DNA from: Gautieria morchelliformis
Lineage: Eukaryota; Basidiomycota; Agaricomycetes; Gomphales; Gomphaceae
Assembly: GCA_015179125.1 (NCBI GenBank)
Contig: WHVA01000369.1
Span: 52,737-116,736, forward strand
Length of the DNA: 64,000 bases
Reading direction: 5' to 3'
This document shows, one piece after another, positions 21,945-36,914 of the stretch (positions are counted from its first letter, which is position 1; each line of letters starts with the position of its first letter). The translations under genes were made by a program, and so were the position numbers. Below the pieces are notes generated by a model. It did not search any database. It worked only from the letters and a program-made list of their open reading frames with translations, and was not told where the DNA came from.

Positions 21945-24900
21945 TCACCAACAGCCAAAGAATGGCTTGGTGTCAATGGTCTCTAGTCTCTGGGTATTTA
22001 AGCGAGTATGAGCCACCAAAAAACTGCGTCGCATTTAAACATACCTCAACAATGACCGTCCGTTTCTTCGTACTAGACTCTGCGCTTTGACGTGGCGGCA
22101 ACCAATCAAAGCTTCGACGCCCCCCATGATCGCTAGCTGCTCGATCGTGCGATCGATGACCTCTAGCTCCAGTCTCGATGTCAGACGCGTGGTCTGATAG
22201 CATTGGCGCAGATATGGTTGATGAAGCCAACGCTTCAACTTGTTGGTCAGATTCCGCATCGCTTGGATTGTGACTCATCAGATCGCTATTCGCCTCTTGC
22301 GCCCTATCTCTCGCAGTCATACCGACATCTTCCTCCTCTTCCTCTTCAACGACAACTTCTTCCATACCAAGCTTTTTCAAGCCTCGCTCTACTTCGTCCA
22401 GACGTTCCATGTGCTCCAAAACTGTCACACCACTTGCCCCAGGGTTGATCTTCTGAAATTTATTGGCAAACGGTACGGGCCTTGTACCAGGACCTGCTGC
22501 ACTGTCTGTGGTCGATCGACGCATTGGTGGAGGAAATGGGAAAGAACCGATACTACGGCTCCGGACGCGTTGCTCGGAGCGCGGTCGTGTCGCGTGACCC
22601 ATAGGGGTGTGAGGGTGAAACGTGGGTGTGGCCCCTGGTAACGAGGTGTCCGACGGAGCTTCCTCGTCTGTGACTTCAATTTCGTCATCCCAGACAAGCA
22701 CCTTCTGCCGTCGGGTTAGCTCCAAAGGACCTGTGAGAGATGAGCGCGAAGTCCCGTACGAGACCGAACGAAACATACCCTCATCCTAGAATGTCGATTA
22801 GAGAGGACCAGGCAATAAATGGAGCACAAGCAACACACGGAATGTTTCAGACACTGAACAATGTTCCAAGCTTGGCCTTTCATTACTGCAAGTTGACGCT
22901 AAGAACATTTCAATAAAACGAGAACACACTTCACCAGAAAAACCAACTCACGCGAAACATTTTGGGGTGGAAATCAGGATCCAAAGCAAACAATTTGCGT
23001 AGTTGAAAAGTTGTCTCCTCCCACCAAGCTTTGGAGGTGAGAAGGGGTAGAAAGTGACTCCTTGTTTTCTCACTAAAAGGACTATCTCTCATTCGTTAGT
23101 GTAGTTTACATGGAGATCATTGTCCAAACTAACCGGCCGATAACGCTGACGGGTAGGTACAGCCATCCGTAGGTGAACGATCGCCACCCTTTCGGGTGTT
23201 CATGTGGCCAAGAAAGGCTGTTATCGATAGCCGCCAACTAACCAAAAAGGTTTCAGTGTGACGTTGAGTATGCACAGAGGTATTATGATTAGTATGTGTA
23301 ATTGAATACAGTTTACCACATCGGAGTACGCGAGGACCTAGTGTTTGAATGATGAAGGTCAATAAATGAACGGGACTTACATGTAAGTGCGGTAACCGTG
23401 AGTGAGGCGATGCACCAGAGTCTTGGACAGCTGATGATGACGAGTGAGAGGGCCCCATATGCATAGTAGGCGGCGAAGGAAGCGTTGGAATGAGGGATTC
23501 AGAGGTGGGTCGCTCTCGCATAACGGGCATGGTGGATGTGGACGAACGTGAAGGGGCGATGTCGATAAGGGAGCGTTCATTGCTGCCTTCGCAGTACTTT
23601 AACATGTAATTATCAGCACCGCGATCCGTATTGCGCATTAAAAAATCTAAGTCAATGAATTGTTAGCTGAGCCATCACATGCTGTATAGGGACCCCCAAC
23701 CTAATATGGCAAGTCTAGCTTCCTTGTCAGCGCGTATGAAACCACGTTGCCTTCAAACTTACTTTTCTAACTCTTCTCTAAAATCCTGTTGTAATAGCTT
23801 TGTCCAGTGAAATCTTTCAGAGCCATCCTCGAGATTTGGGTACCATCCATACGAGCGCTCGTCGTCATCTTCGTCATCAATGAGATCCTCGTCCCCAGTA
23901 CGTCCACAGATAACCTGCAGTGCGCTAAGGCATCGCTTTGTTGCACCACCCGTTCGGTGACTAGAGTCATCAAATGTATCAGAAATAGAGCGTCCTGGGA
24001 CGGGATGAGCCCGCAGAAATTCGGAGGCATCTGTGCTCGTCATGTTATGAATGTGCCTGAGATTGACGTGATAAACTCACCTTGGTATCCATTTAAGAAA
24101 CACTGCATACTACCGATCTTTCCTGGCAGTGGCTTCCCTTTCTTGGCTGCGCTGCGGTCCAGCCAATCATAAAAGAAGGCCTAGCACCATGGATGAGCCA
24201 GTATCGCGAGATGACGCATGGTGAGGCACTTCTTACAGGACTAGAAAATGATACAAGCTCCGTGCGAGGGACAATATATAGTTGAAGACGTTCATCTAGT
24301 AGTGATGCAGCTGCTTCGCTGATGTAACTGTAATTTCAAACTTAGAGGCACGGAGAGTTATCCAAGTTACTGAGAACGAGTACCTAAGATTCGGAATTAA
24401 ACAGCTTCGGCCAAAGGGAATTATCCAGCGGAACTGCCGATGAATCCACTTAGTAGTCTTGGGGTTAAGTCGTCCATATGGCTCCTCGTCTTTGGGTTTG
24501 AAAACACTGCGAAACATTGTTATCGAGACTAGGCTTGATAACCATGGCGAGCTTACCCGACAGTTTGCAAACGGCCATCAACCTTAGCACGTACGAAATA
24601 GGACCCCGAACTCCCCTTGGTGATCATCTTCGGATGTACTCCTGCAGAAATAGATTCCCTGACTGATTCAGTCAAGCTGTAACCTCGTTAGCATACTCTA
24701 CACGCGGTCAGCTTGGGGACGCACGACGCATATTCATCATGGGACATTGGCGCTTTGTGGTCAAGGGTCTTGAGCTTGCGGTATTTGTTAATAAATGGTT
24801 TGGCTATCAAGATGATTTCATACCGGCCGAGTGTAATTATCAGGGGCGGGCACTTCTGGACCAAAGACAGTGTGCATGATCTCTCGTTTCTCCACCTTGG

Positions 24901-25170
24901 ACGTCTTCTACTCTCACGGGATAAAATACGTGTGGAAGGAGAAACGAGTCTACTTACCTTCTTCCTCTTAACCTTCTGGGCAATGTTCTCGGTCCATTTC
25001 TTAAAAGCAGTGTCTATGGTACGCAAGTCAATCTGTGGTCTTCTTCCAAGCGTCCCTACGGCTGAGGTCGGACTGGTGGGCTGAGACTGGTGCAGTCCGA
25101 CGTCGCCTTGCTCGAGATCGTCCTCGACTGACTGTGCGAGACGTTGGTAGTCCGATCGCTTCAAGGGCAT
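21945..25170 (-). CDS. type II phosphatidylinositol 4-kinase
   Basis: Sixteen minus-strand exons, 5' to 3': 25170-24958, 24907-24824, 24774-24725, 24676-24557, 24506-24384, 24327-24237, 24180-24081, 24030-23763, 23714-23701, 23646-23381, 23237-23134, 23081-22952, 22898-22839, 22785-22779, 22730-22045, 21989-21945; about 786 aa. It makes phosphatidylinositol 4-phosphate on membranes. Visible signatures are GSSGSYF, the ATP-binding segment [17 protein letters not shown], the catalytic loop [17 protein letters not shown] and the metal-binding [17 protein letters not shown]. The C-terminal ~240 residues are a low-complexity, Glu-rich tail ending PFFGCW. The Cys-rich palmitoylation motif CCPCC of animal enzymes is replaced by [11 protein letters not shown]. 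Exons of 14 and 7 nt are needed to keep frame. The initiator ATG at 25170 is preferred over an upstream GTG. Start codons of this gene and VMA4 are 84 bp apart. Confidence 0.92.
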
Positions 25171-25254
25171 GGAGAGATCTTGAGAACCGTGGACGGCCGC
25201 GTGTGTGACGAACTGAAGGTCCACCTCCGGTCACGTCCCTCTAGATACCACACC

Positions 25255-26264
25255 ATGTCGTCCCGCCCGTTAAATGATGATGAAGTCCTCACTGAGATGA
25301 ATAAGATGGTCTGTGATATTTTAGTAGAACCATAACAGTACTCAGTATTCGTCTGCTCCAGGTGGCCTTCATCAAGCAGGAGGCACTTGAAAAGGCTCGT
25401 GAAATTAAGGTCAAGGCTGACGAGGAATTCGCGATTGAGAAGGTTGGTCTTACAAGACTTCTTGATCAGTGTCATGAGTAACTTTCCGAGTAGGCAAAGA
25501 TCGTGAAGCAGGAATCTCAGGCTATCGACGCGAACTATGAAAAGAAGCGGAAGGGTGCTGAAGTCGCGCAAAAAATGTAAGTGGCCACATGCAGTCACCA
25601 AAGCGTTGATTCATGATGCGTGTTCACAAGTGCGCAATCCACGCAAACGAATAAATCTCGTTTACGCTTGCTCCAAGCCCGTGAACAGCACCTCCAGGAT
25701 TTGTTTTCGACTGCACGTTCTAGTATCCTCAAGCTGTCCAGAGACGAGGGAAGATATGAGCAACTACTTGAAGGTGTTGTCTTACAGGTGTGACGGCATG
25801 TGGCATAATTCCCCCATTTTGCAGCTGAGGGTTTTTGTTTTGATAGGGTGTGCTTCAAATGCTTGAACCGGTCGCCACTGTGTATTGCAGGAAGAAGGAT
25901 ACGTTAGTTGTCCAGCGTGCAACACAGGGAGCGATGAAGCAATACGAGGAAATGAGCGGCCGTGACGTCACTATCACTGTGGAAGGAACATTAGCTGATG
26001 ATAGGTGCGATTGAAAATACGATTTCTGTTTATTTTGCCTAACATGTCGTCTCGGGAAGTGCTGGGGGCGTGAAGCTCATCAGCGGGACGAGACGAATTA
26101 CTATCGACAATACACTTGACGAGAGACTACGACTGTTAGAAGATCGAGTGCGTCATTACTCGGTATTCATGTTACTGTTTTGTGAACCTGCCCCTTGCCA
26201 GATGCTGCCCGAAATTCGGAAGAATTTGTTTGGTGCGAACGAGAACCGAAAATTCTACAACTAG
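25255..26264 (+). CDS. V-type ATPase subunit E
   Basis: Exons 25255-25308, 25362-25442, 25494-25576, 25631-25787, 25847-26004, 26060-26147 and 26202-26264; about 227 aa, normal for the family. Subunit E forms the peripheral stalk with subunit G and holds the V1 head to the membrane sector of the vacuolar proton pump. The N-terminal half is a long charged helix (FIKQEALEKAREIKVKADEE, then NYEKKRKGAEVAQK). The C-terminal globular part includes DTLVVQRATQGAMKQYEEM, and the gene ends LPEIRKNLFGANENRKFYN. It is divergently arranged with LSB6. Confidence 0.95.
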
Positions 26265-26748
26265 CAAGTTGCATATCCAGCTGTTGTGCCCATCTTTCTT
26301 GGACCACGCCATTGATCATCCTCCTGAAGCCTCTCACATTCACAGCATGTCCCAATACAGTAATAATGACGGTCGTGATATTCTTGTCTCATGGCCTTAT
26401 ACTGATTGCTGCAGACAGTATTATAATAGACACGGAAAACAGTGCATGTGCTGCCTGTATTGCCATAAGAGAGTAAGGAAGCATGAAACACTGTACGCTG
26501 CACGATTGCGAACTGGATCAATTCATCGTTAGGAAACAGTGTCAATCCAATCACGAAAGTGTACCCTTATATACCCACTGCGAAATCACTCGACCAATGT
26601 GAATGTGTCTACAATTGTAAATGGCCACTATGCCCCACGCCACGTATTCCAGGGAAGGATGCTTAGATCATTCGGATACCTACGAGTCGCCGGCGCCAGC
26701 AGCGCCCACAACGGACCAGCGAGCGCGTTTAAATCGAATCGTACCACC
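26265..26748. other. intergenic region between VMA4 and ERG8
   Basis: No feature beyond the 3' flank of VMA4 and the promoter of ERG8 is evident. The frame reading into ERG8 stays open upstream of 26749 but lacks conservation I can recognise, so it is probably 5' leader. Confidence 0.5.
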
Positions 26749-28584
26749 ATGACCCTTGTCGTCTCTGCGCCGGGGAAGGTGTTGATAGCAGGAGGATACC
26801 TTGTGCTGGATCAAAAGTACGCTGGAGTTGTGGTTTCTACCTCGTCGCGGTTCTATACCATCATACGCGAAAGCGGCGCGGCCTCGCTCATTCAAGTTCG
26901 ATCTCCGCAATTCATCAATGCAGAGTGGGAGGCCAGCGTAACAATAGATGACGGCCGTATCAATTTACACGATAGGGATAGGTGAAATCCCATATATGGT
27001 TTCCTTTGAACTAGAACCATTTACACAGACTACAGTACCAAGTCGTTATCAACCAACAAATTTGTATATCTTGCGATTCAAAAGGTGCTCTCACTGGTTT
27101 TAGAAATCAAAGGAAAGTCGGCACTCTGCTTGCAGCTTTCCCGGGGCTTGGACATCACAATTGTTGGCGACAACGATTTCTATTCGCAGCGGTCGCAGGT
27201 CAGGTCAAATCTCTAAGTATCACAGCGCAATTCACAGCTTTTCCTGTTAGCTAGCGTCACTGGGCCTCCCCTCTACTATTGGTTCTCTGAAAAAAATATC
27301 TCCTTTTGCGTCTACCAGCGTGTCATTGCGCGATGTTCATAAGACGGGTCTGGGGTCGTCAGCTGCTCTTATCACGTCGCTTGTCACGGCTCTCTTAGTA
27401 CATTTTTCTGCGATCACGGCAGAATCATTATCAAACGACGAGGGCAGATCACTGGCTCACAATGTCGCACAATATGTCCACTGTCTTGCGCAAGGCAAAG
27501 TGGGCAGTGGATTTGATGTTTCCTCCGCCGTCTTTGGGAGTCACATTTACAGACGGTTTGATCCAGCTGTTCTTGCCCCCCTCATGTCCGACAACGTACG
27601 TAGAATTCAAGTTGCCAATATTCTTCGATAACTATGGTTCGTTAGGAATCTGAAGTATCACCTCTATCCGTGCTTTCCGTTTCCAACCCTGGTTGGAACC
27701 ATAAAGTCCAGCCGTTCTGTCTCCCCCCTGGGATGCGCATTATGTTAGCGGACGTGGATGCTGGTAGCGATACACCATCTCTTGCTGGGAAAGTGCTGCG
27801 GTGGAGAAGGGATAACCCGAGTGAAGGTGCGGAGGACTCGCCTTTGTGTGGTTTTGTAGTCGAGCTCCTGACTACCGCTCAGCGAACGAATTGTGGGACT
27901 CACTATCCGCGCGGAACGATGAATTGGCTTCAGTACTCAACACATTGACGGAAGCACATGCCTCGGATGCTGGTACTTACGATTATATCCTTGCTCGTGC
28001 AGCGGCTCTCGAATATTCTAAGGTGAGTATTATTATATCTCCATTCGTGCATCTACATTTAAACCACACAAGTGGTCGACACTGGGCATCACTCCACAAG
28101 AGAGCGAAATCGTTCGCAAGCTCACACAGACTCGCTCAGTCGCAGAGGTATGTCGCATATCATCATTCCGCATCGTCTGACGCAGCGATCGCAGAGCATC
28201 CGCGCGTATATGCGGCAAATGGGATCCGCGTCCGAGGTGCCCATAGAGCCACCCGAGCAAACGTCGCTTTTAGATGCTTGTTTAGTAAAAGCAGGCGTTG
28301 TGGCTGGAGGTGTACCCGGAGGTATGCTCTACTTATTGCGGGATAAGTACACATACTAATGTCTCACAGCGGGAGGGTATGATGCTATTTGGCTTCTAGT
28401 GCTGGAACCTCAGCCGGACATCCAGCCTTCTCCGATGAGCCTCGTTGAGGGCGTCTGGTCTTCTTGGAGGGAACTCGATGTCTCACCTTTGTCTGCGGTT
28501 GAAAGTCGAGAACGAGGCGTTCGTATCGAACGCCTTGAGACCGTTCTTGGTTTGAAAGGCATCCTCGTCAAATTAGAACCCTAG
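26749..28584 (+). CDS. phosphomevalonate kinase
   Basis: Exons 26749-26981, 27036-27198, 27251-27595, 27646-27826, 27883-28022, 28073-28147, 28186-28321 and 28370-28584; about 495 aa. It converts mevalonate 5-phosphate to the diphosphate in the sterol/isoprenoid pathway. It belongs to the GHMP kinase family: the N-terminal VVSAPGKVLIAGGYLVLD, the ATP-binding glycine/serine motif KTGLGSSAALITSLVTALL, then AQGKVGSGFDVSSAVFG, and the C-terminal GVPGAGGYDAIWLL. ATG 26749 was chosen because family members start just before the APGKVL motif; the frame is open further upstream. The acceptor of exon 2 was chosen at 27035 to keep phase. It is convergent with the fumarate reductase gene. Confidence 0.94.
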
Positions 28585-29009
28585 ATATTGGATATGACCA
28601 TATATACTCCTACAATTCTGTTATACGCGGAAGTATGGTTAATGGGGATTTCTGTATACTTGCCTCCTTAGATGTAATCAAGCTTTCATGTTTTTTTTTT
28701 CCCTCTAAATTCGTGTCATGCCGCGTCGTGGAATTATGTGTTGAGCAATGTCCACAGCTTGTCATAAGTACGTTAGTGCCTTTGAGTGGATTGAACTCGA
28801 CAGCTAGATCCATGCATTCCCCATAAATTATAATTTCAGCCTTGACTAGGCCCACACAAGTAGCATTGAAACTACTGGTTGATACATGCAGTTGGTTAAT
28901 AATCGTCGGAGACCTAGGTAAATAACTAATTTGCCAAACCTCCAAAGCTACATACAATGGCACTTACATGCACCATAAATTTCTACCTGCATACCCACTC
29001 AGTGCAGAC
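28585..29009. other. convergent 3' intergenic region
   Basis: It lies between two convergent stop codons. It holds a T9 run near 28690 and no open frame worth calling; it probably contains both polyadenylation regions. Confidence 0.6.
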
Positions 29010-31407
<2,398 letters not shown>

Positions 31408-33600
31408 GGTGGGTAAAATTGGGAAAGACGCTGGTGGTGGTGGTACTAAGAAGAAGAAAGCTTGACCGGCATTGGGTATTTGTATCCCGAGGTGAACCGG
31501 CATGCCATGTGATTTCGCTGCTTACTTATGTAAGGATGAACCAATTTCGGCCCAAGCTGCCCTTAGAGCAACATAACAACCTCTGGCTCTTCCGAAACCA
31601 TCTCCGCATGTGAGGTGCTACCGATCATCCTCTGCTGTACCGCCTCCTTCCACGACGCCACTGTTATTCACCTGGACGGGCACATGCCGGGCCAGCGTTA
31701 TGTAGGATATATATGTCCCATCGGAAGTGGACGGGTACGTCGCTGACATATTACCATTTCCCTCGATGACGTGTCCCGCACAACGCGAGATGTACGGTAT
31801 TGGTCTTGGTCCAGGGTGGAGCTATGGAGTTATGGCCAGGGGACCTTATAAGGGCGCACCTTACAATTCGAGTTGAGCTGGAAAGTAAGCGAGTGTGGTT
31901 CTGTGTTTATGTGTGCTGATTCGGGGAGATACACGATGCCTATCATCGAGCCAATGGTCTTAGCTGCGAGCTCTGGTGTGCCCACTTGTTCTTGATTTTT
32001 TCAATTACACTCTTTTTTCCCCTCTGGAATCTCTGGCGCGATGTATCAAGTTGTCATATTGGGTTTTGTCACAACCATACATTGATTGATTTGATCAAGT
32101 TCTGGGTTTTGGGGATGTCTCATTTGACCTCTGGCCAGGCGACTAAATCTTGATTCCCGGGGAAAAGCGGTTGTGCTGGCATCTGTCGGTATCAAGAAAA
32201 TTCTGCTCCCTCAAAAAAGTCCGGTCAGAGCATATATGTGAGACAATAGCAGCTGAGAGCGCCGGGATCCGTTTCGCGCAGCTCAATCTGCGCAAATCTG
32301 TTAAAATAGTATTTTCACACAAACAGACCACGCTGGCGCAGATTTAGAACATCTGTAGACATTAGAACATATCTATTATTAGCAACTGCCTACAACAGAT
32401 TCTAGCAGTGTCTGTTCTAGCGGGTGCGCAGTCAAGCCACTCGTCATCGCATACACAGAAGGCCGGCCAGAAGCACCATCTCAGAACTCTAGGCGCCTCA
32501 TCTACATCGTACATCATGCCACCGTGTGCAGATCTCCTGCCCCAACGCCTCATTGCGTGTGGGCGTGCTCCGTCTGCGTCTGCATCTGCGTCTGGTGGCT
32601 GGGTTCTGTTGACAGTAGTTAGCTCTGTGGTAGGGAAGTAGTGACAACAGCCGTAATCGCCGAAAAACGTGCAGTCTACGCAAGGGCTGTTAACGGTGCA
32701 CGCCTCTGATTAAGGCTGACCACTCACCATAGCCAGACGAAGGCAGCTGCGACACGGGGTCAAACTAATCATGTCGAGGAAAAATGCTCACCCCTCGACG
32801 TTCGCCGATGCTTGACTTTGTCCCCACGGTACGTCTGGGCTGAGTCACCATCAGTGGCGTGGTATCGGTGGGCTGTATACGTACAGGAGTGCCCGATCAC
32901 CCTGCGGCCCCGGACGCGTGTCCATATCCAAACCTGACCTGTGCACGGGTGCGGGTGCAGGCGGGCAGTGACGTCAACACCACGACTGGCTACCAGCTCG
33001 TTGCGCGGGCTGGGATTGGGATATCGGGACTCGGCCTGCCACGCGGAGGAGCAAGGCCACTTTCGGGAAGATCGCACGGCGCAGCGGGCGCGATGGGCGG
33101 GCTGCATCCTCGGCCGCATGCAGGTGCGCTGCTGGGTGACGGTGCACGGAGGGAGGACGGCGACGTCGATGTGAGGGGCGCTGGGCAGGGCTCTCAGCTG
33201 GATGGGTATCTTGTGGGCGGCTCTAATGGGGGAATACGGAGGAGGGTGGTGGGCGAGACCATGGTTGAATGTTGATGGGGAGATGGAAGAAGCGGGGGAT
33301 GTGGCAAGAGGAGAGAAAGAAAGAGCCTTTGCGTTGCATATGTACCATTTTCAACTATAAGCATCAACGAAAATGTTCAGCGCCAGAAAAACCCCAAGCA
33401 ATTGATCACGACAAGTACCCCAACAGCTGCACTGATTACAAGCTGAGCAAAGTACGGGCACAGCAAAAGCTAGCAAAAGCAAAGTAGATATTATGACATT
33501 TTAGAAATGTTAGTCCCCAAGTCGCAGTCCCAGTCATTTCAGGTAGCTGAATTTTAGTTTTTCTGTAGGTCGAAGATGCTTACAAATAAGATGTGAAGGG
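31408..33600. other. intergenic region, no supported gene
   Basis: A TATA-like TTATAAGG near 31848 and AT-rich DNA around 31950-32400 are visible. The frame at 32859-33275 is in GC-rich sequence and lacks any motif. I see no RNA gene or transposon ends. Confidence 0.5.
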
Positions 33601-33617
33601 GTCTATCCCTCGATGGT

Positions 33618-33720
33618 AGGCAGCGGCGCAAGTCGCTGCCTTAAATACATGATCTGCTACTCTAATTATAATCTAGTTCTTTTGTTCCTTAGAAAAAACA
33701 AGAAGACCCTTGTTTTTTCT
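33618..33720. other. two hairpins in an otherwise empty region
   Basis: An 8-bp stem (AGGCAGCG with CGCTGCCT) at 33618-33641 and a perfect 12-bp stem with 6-nt loop (AGAAAAAACAAG with CTTGTTTTTTCT) at 33691-33720 lie about 50 bp apart. They could be transcript terminators, part of a non-coding RNA, or the remains of a small inverted-repeat element. No gene next to them points to one choice. Confidence 0.4.
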
Positions 33721-34181
33721 ACTGCGCTCCTTGTTTCCTTTATTCCTTTTTACTGCGCCTCGTACCTTGTACGCGTCCTGCGCCGTTAGCTTATGTCAGC
33801 ACGCCAGAAGTGCCGCCTCAATATTTCCGACTGCAGTCAGATCTGAGAGCAGATACGCCCAATTAGCGCAGTTTGCTGATTTTTGGTCCGACAGCGTCCA
33901 ATCCTAGGACAACCGCTTTTCACCGGATTCTGCAGGCTTTGTACATTGTCAGGTGTCTGCAAAGAGGCCAGCTTAGGAAGCCAAAGGGCAAAGTAACGTA
34001 TAGTATGCTCGTAGTGACGTGCCGAGATCCAGCGGCGAATGATGTCTTCCGGCCTCCACAGCCTTACCCCCTGATTCTGTGGCTGCCGTGCTGGGGCACA
34101 GCCGTTCCGCAGTTGCCGGATCGCCTAGATAAGAAGTTGTGCGTCATTCTATCCCTTCATTCACCCTTACAACTAGTCGCA

Positions 34182-34616
34182 ATGTCTGGAAGTAAGTCTC
34201 CTTCAAACTTGCGTTGCCCGCCCATGATCATGGATGTTGTACAGAATACATCGTCATCTTCAAGAATAACGTCTCTCAGGTAGGTCGGGCATGCATCCGT
34301 TAGATTGCTACCCAACAAGCAATAGGATCGTGTTAACAAATATGCCACTGATGTCACCGAGAACGGTTAGTCTGATCGAAGACCGTGCTGCCAATTCAGC
34401 TCACCGTTGTTCAATAGGTGGATCCGTGACAAATCGTTATGACTCGGTCATGAAAGGGTTCGCTGCTACGATACCAGACCAGTACCTCACGACGTTACAG
34501 TCTCTGCAAGGAGGGGACGAGATTGATTATATCGGTAAGCACGGGACGCTATGATCCACCAGATTGCACAACTTATTTCCTGCTTAGAGCCCGACAGCAC
34601 AGTTACTACCCAGTAA
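34182..34616 (+). CDS. small I9-type serine protease inhibitor (Pbi2-like)
   Basis: Five exons, 34182-34191, 34245-34279, 34326-34365, 34418-34534 and 34588-34616, give 76 aa. The protein is a stand-alone inhibitor I9 domain, as in yeast Pbi2 and subtilisin propeptides: MSGKYIVIFKNNVSQDRVNK, then ENGGSVTNRYDSVMKGFAA and ...IDYIEPDSTVTTQ. Pbi2 inhibits vacuolar proteinase B and aids vacuole fusion; the same role here is inference. No signal peptide is present, fitting a cytosolic inhibitor. The first exon has only 10 coding bases, so single-frame scans miss the gene. Confidence 0.88.
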
Positions 34617-34800
34617 ACATTAGATGTAAAGTCAAGCCTGTACTCATATGTACCCCACAACATGTATCATTCGTCTCCATACCATGTGTGCATCAAGTCA
34701 TTCAGTCGTTACAAGTCGTCAAGGTCTCATAATGGAAAAAAAAAGTCCTGGTAGGTGAGTCCGTGAAATGAAGAAGACAGTCGGAAAGCAACCAAGAAGA

Positions 34801-36914
34801 TCAGGCGCCAGCGTGTTGAGGAACAGGAAAATTCCTAGGGAGCGTTGCTGGTGTGACCATCACCTGCGGCATCAGCGGCATGGCGGGAGTGGCGGGGTAG
34901 AGGCTGTCGGAAGGCTGAGAATGCTCGAGGGACGGTTGTGTCGGAGCGACCGTTCCATCCGTACCTTTGCTGGGACTTGTCTCTGGCCTTGCAGGACTGG
35001 TTGGTGCATTCGAGGACTTAGGGGGTGACTTTGGAGGAGAAGCAAAGTCCCATGGTCGTGGCACCTACAATCGGATAGATTTGCAAGATGGAACAAGAGC
35101 TGAAGTAAGATCACTTACCATCGCAGCAGGCATTATCCTGGAACAATGGTTATACGTCAAATCATCAAATCATCGTGAATTTGGTTACTCGCCACGTAGC
35201 GGCACATACCACGCCTCGACCATTATCCTGGGCCATGATCTGAGACCATTCAAAATTGACAAAGTTGGCTATGTAGCGGACAAAGGGTAAAGCCTCTCGG
35301 ACCCCATTGTTAAATAACGCCAAGACAGATAAAAAGTTGAGCAATGTATTGGGGATGGACTTCGCTTTCTGTAAAGACAAGGAATCAGTATGGGTTTAAC
35401 AGTCTTGAATCAACAACTCACACTGAGATGCACAATGGAAGGCTCTGGAAGAACTAGTTCCAGTCCCCACCAGTCTTTCCAGTTCAGGTTTGAGACATTA
35501 GATGGAAATCCAGGTTGTGTGTTTAGTACTCACACGTCAAAACGGACATCCTGTCCGTAGGAGGATATATTCCTGCATGGCTAGGGGCAACTGCCTGGCT
35601 TGTAGCAAAACCGAGGCTCATAAGCTGCTTCGTGATCTCCTCAAAGCCATCAACTAGGGTGGCAGCGCTTGGAACACTTCCCGAGAGGATCCCGGAGTCT
35701 TCATCACCGCCCACCGGCTGGCCAAAGCCGAGGTCAGGCGATGCAAGAAGCGAGACAAGGTGCAAATCCCTCAAGACAGGAATAAGCGACTCCAAAGATG
35801 CGGTGCTGATGTTGGGGAAAGCTGAAGAAGAATATTCGGGGAGCGCATCTGTCGCCGGCGACGAGGGTGAGGGCAGTGTATGACCAGTGCGCAAACGTGA
35901 GAAGTACTTCTTTTCTGCTTCTTCATCGGTGCATGGGAGGCATACGGCATGGATCGGCGCACCGCCTGCGTCTGGGTGAGTGACGAGAGATTCGGAGCTG
36001 GGACGGCCATTGACATGAAACGAAGGGCCGTCAGGGAGAGGAAGACGACGGAGTTGGGAGATAATAGCATTGGCAGACTCGGGCTTGAGAAGCTTTGCCT
36101 TGACTTTCTTTATATTAGGCAACGGCGGGTAAATGGTAGACTTCGGTTTATGCGACTTGCTCTTGATTATACCTACCAAAGTCTCTGGAGGTGAGGAGGG
36201 AGAGCTGGGACCAATCATAAGCCCCCGGAGCGCCATTGCTGACGATAAAGCCCGTCTCTGGGCGCGTGTAGGTTTGGGTTGCGCGGGGGTACTTGAATTA
36301 GAGTGCTCGTGCGTCTGGGTCTTCTGTGTGGAAGGAGGTCTCCTGTCACTTCCGTAGAAGAATGCGAGCGATCGAAAAGAGAGGCGGCGTGCCCGAGTCG
36401 ACAGGTTTGGTGACTCGGAGCCGGGAGGTAAGAGGGTATTTCCAAGTGCTGGGGTATCGGCCATATATACTGAATTATCCGAGGGTATTTCTTCAATTCT
36501 GGCTGGTGGTGGTTTCAGGGGAGGAGGTGAATGGTGCTCTCCGTGGTCTGCACGAGGCGTACCCGAAGGTGAGGCAGTAGTCTCATGATCAACACGTGTA
36601 TTTGCGAGTTCAGCATAAGATGTTTCACGGTGGCTCAGTGGTCCCGTAGATTGTTTGACCATTTCGTCCGCAAGTGTCTGTGGGACAGGGGCCTCGGGGA
36701 TGTTGGGACCCTCAGCTTTAACTGCTTGCGCTTGGGGACCCGACCCGGTCCTCAGTATCGAACCATCCGTATTTGCGTCTTTCAAACTAGTACTCAGCGA
36801 CCTTGAAGGTCCTTGATCCAAAGCTGGTTCTGCCGCAGTGGATGTCTGCTGCTTCGCCTTGTTCTCCTCTGAAGTAACACTGGTGGGAAAATTGCTTGAC
36901 CAGCGTTTCCACAT
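34801..36914 (-). CDS. uncharacterised basidiomycete protein
   Basis: Five minus-strand exons, 5' to 3': 36914-35534, 35474-35422, 35368-35193, 35137-35119, 35064-34801; about 630 aa. I cannot name a function. The first ~400 residues are low complexity, rich in Ser, Pro and Thr (for example HHSPPPLKPPPARIEEIPSD). The conserved-looking core comes late: WWGLELVLPEPSIVHLS, then LNFLSVLALFNNGVREALPF and FVNFEWSQIMAQDNGRGVVC, followed by IMPAAMVPRPWDF and a Pro-rich end. The third intron is either a GC-AG intron at 35192, giving a Trp codon, or uses the GT at 35195 without it; both keep phase. The fourth exon is 19 nt. ATG 36914 is preferred because the longer frame starts with GTG. Confidence 0.75.

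Noticed and set aside
22010..22044. C-terminus of LSB6 by reading straight on from TVIVE into [11 protein letters not shown]
   Set aside because: A 55-nt intron with good sites (21990-22044) gives the better ending [14 protein letters not shown]; a 21-nt intron would be too short.
31408..31503. N-terminal extension of the fumarate reductase from ATG 31503
   Set aside because: The extra 32 residues are Pro/Phe-rich without import features, and family members start directly before the FAD-binding motif.
32859..33275. A 138-codon plus-strand frame
   Set aside because: No splice context, no conserved motif and overlapping open frames on the other strand.
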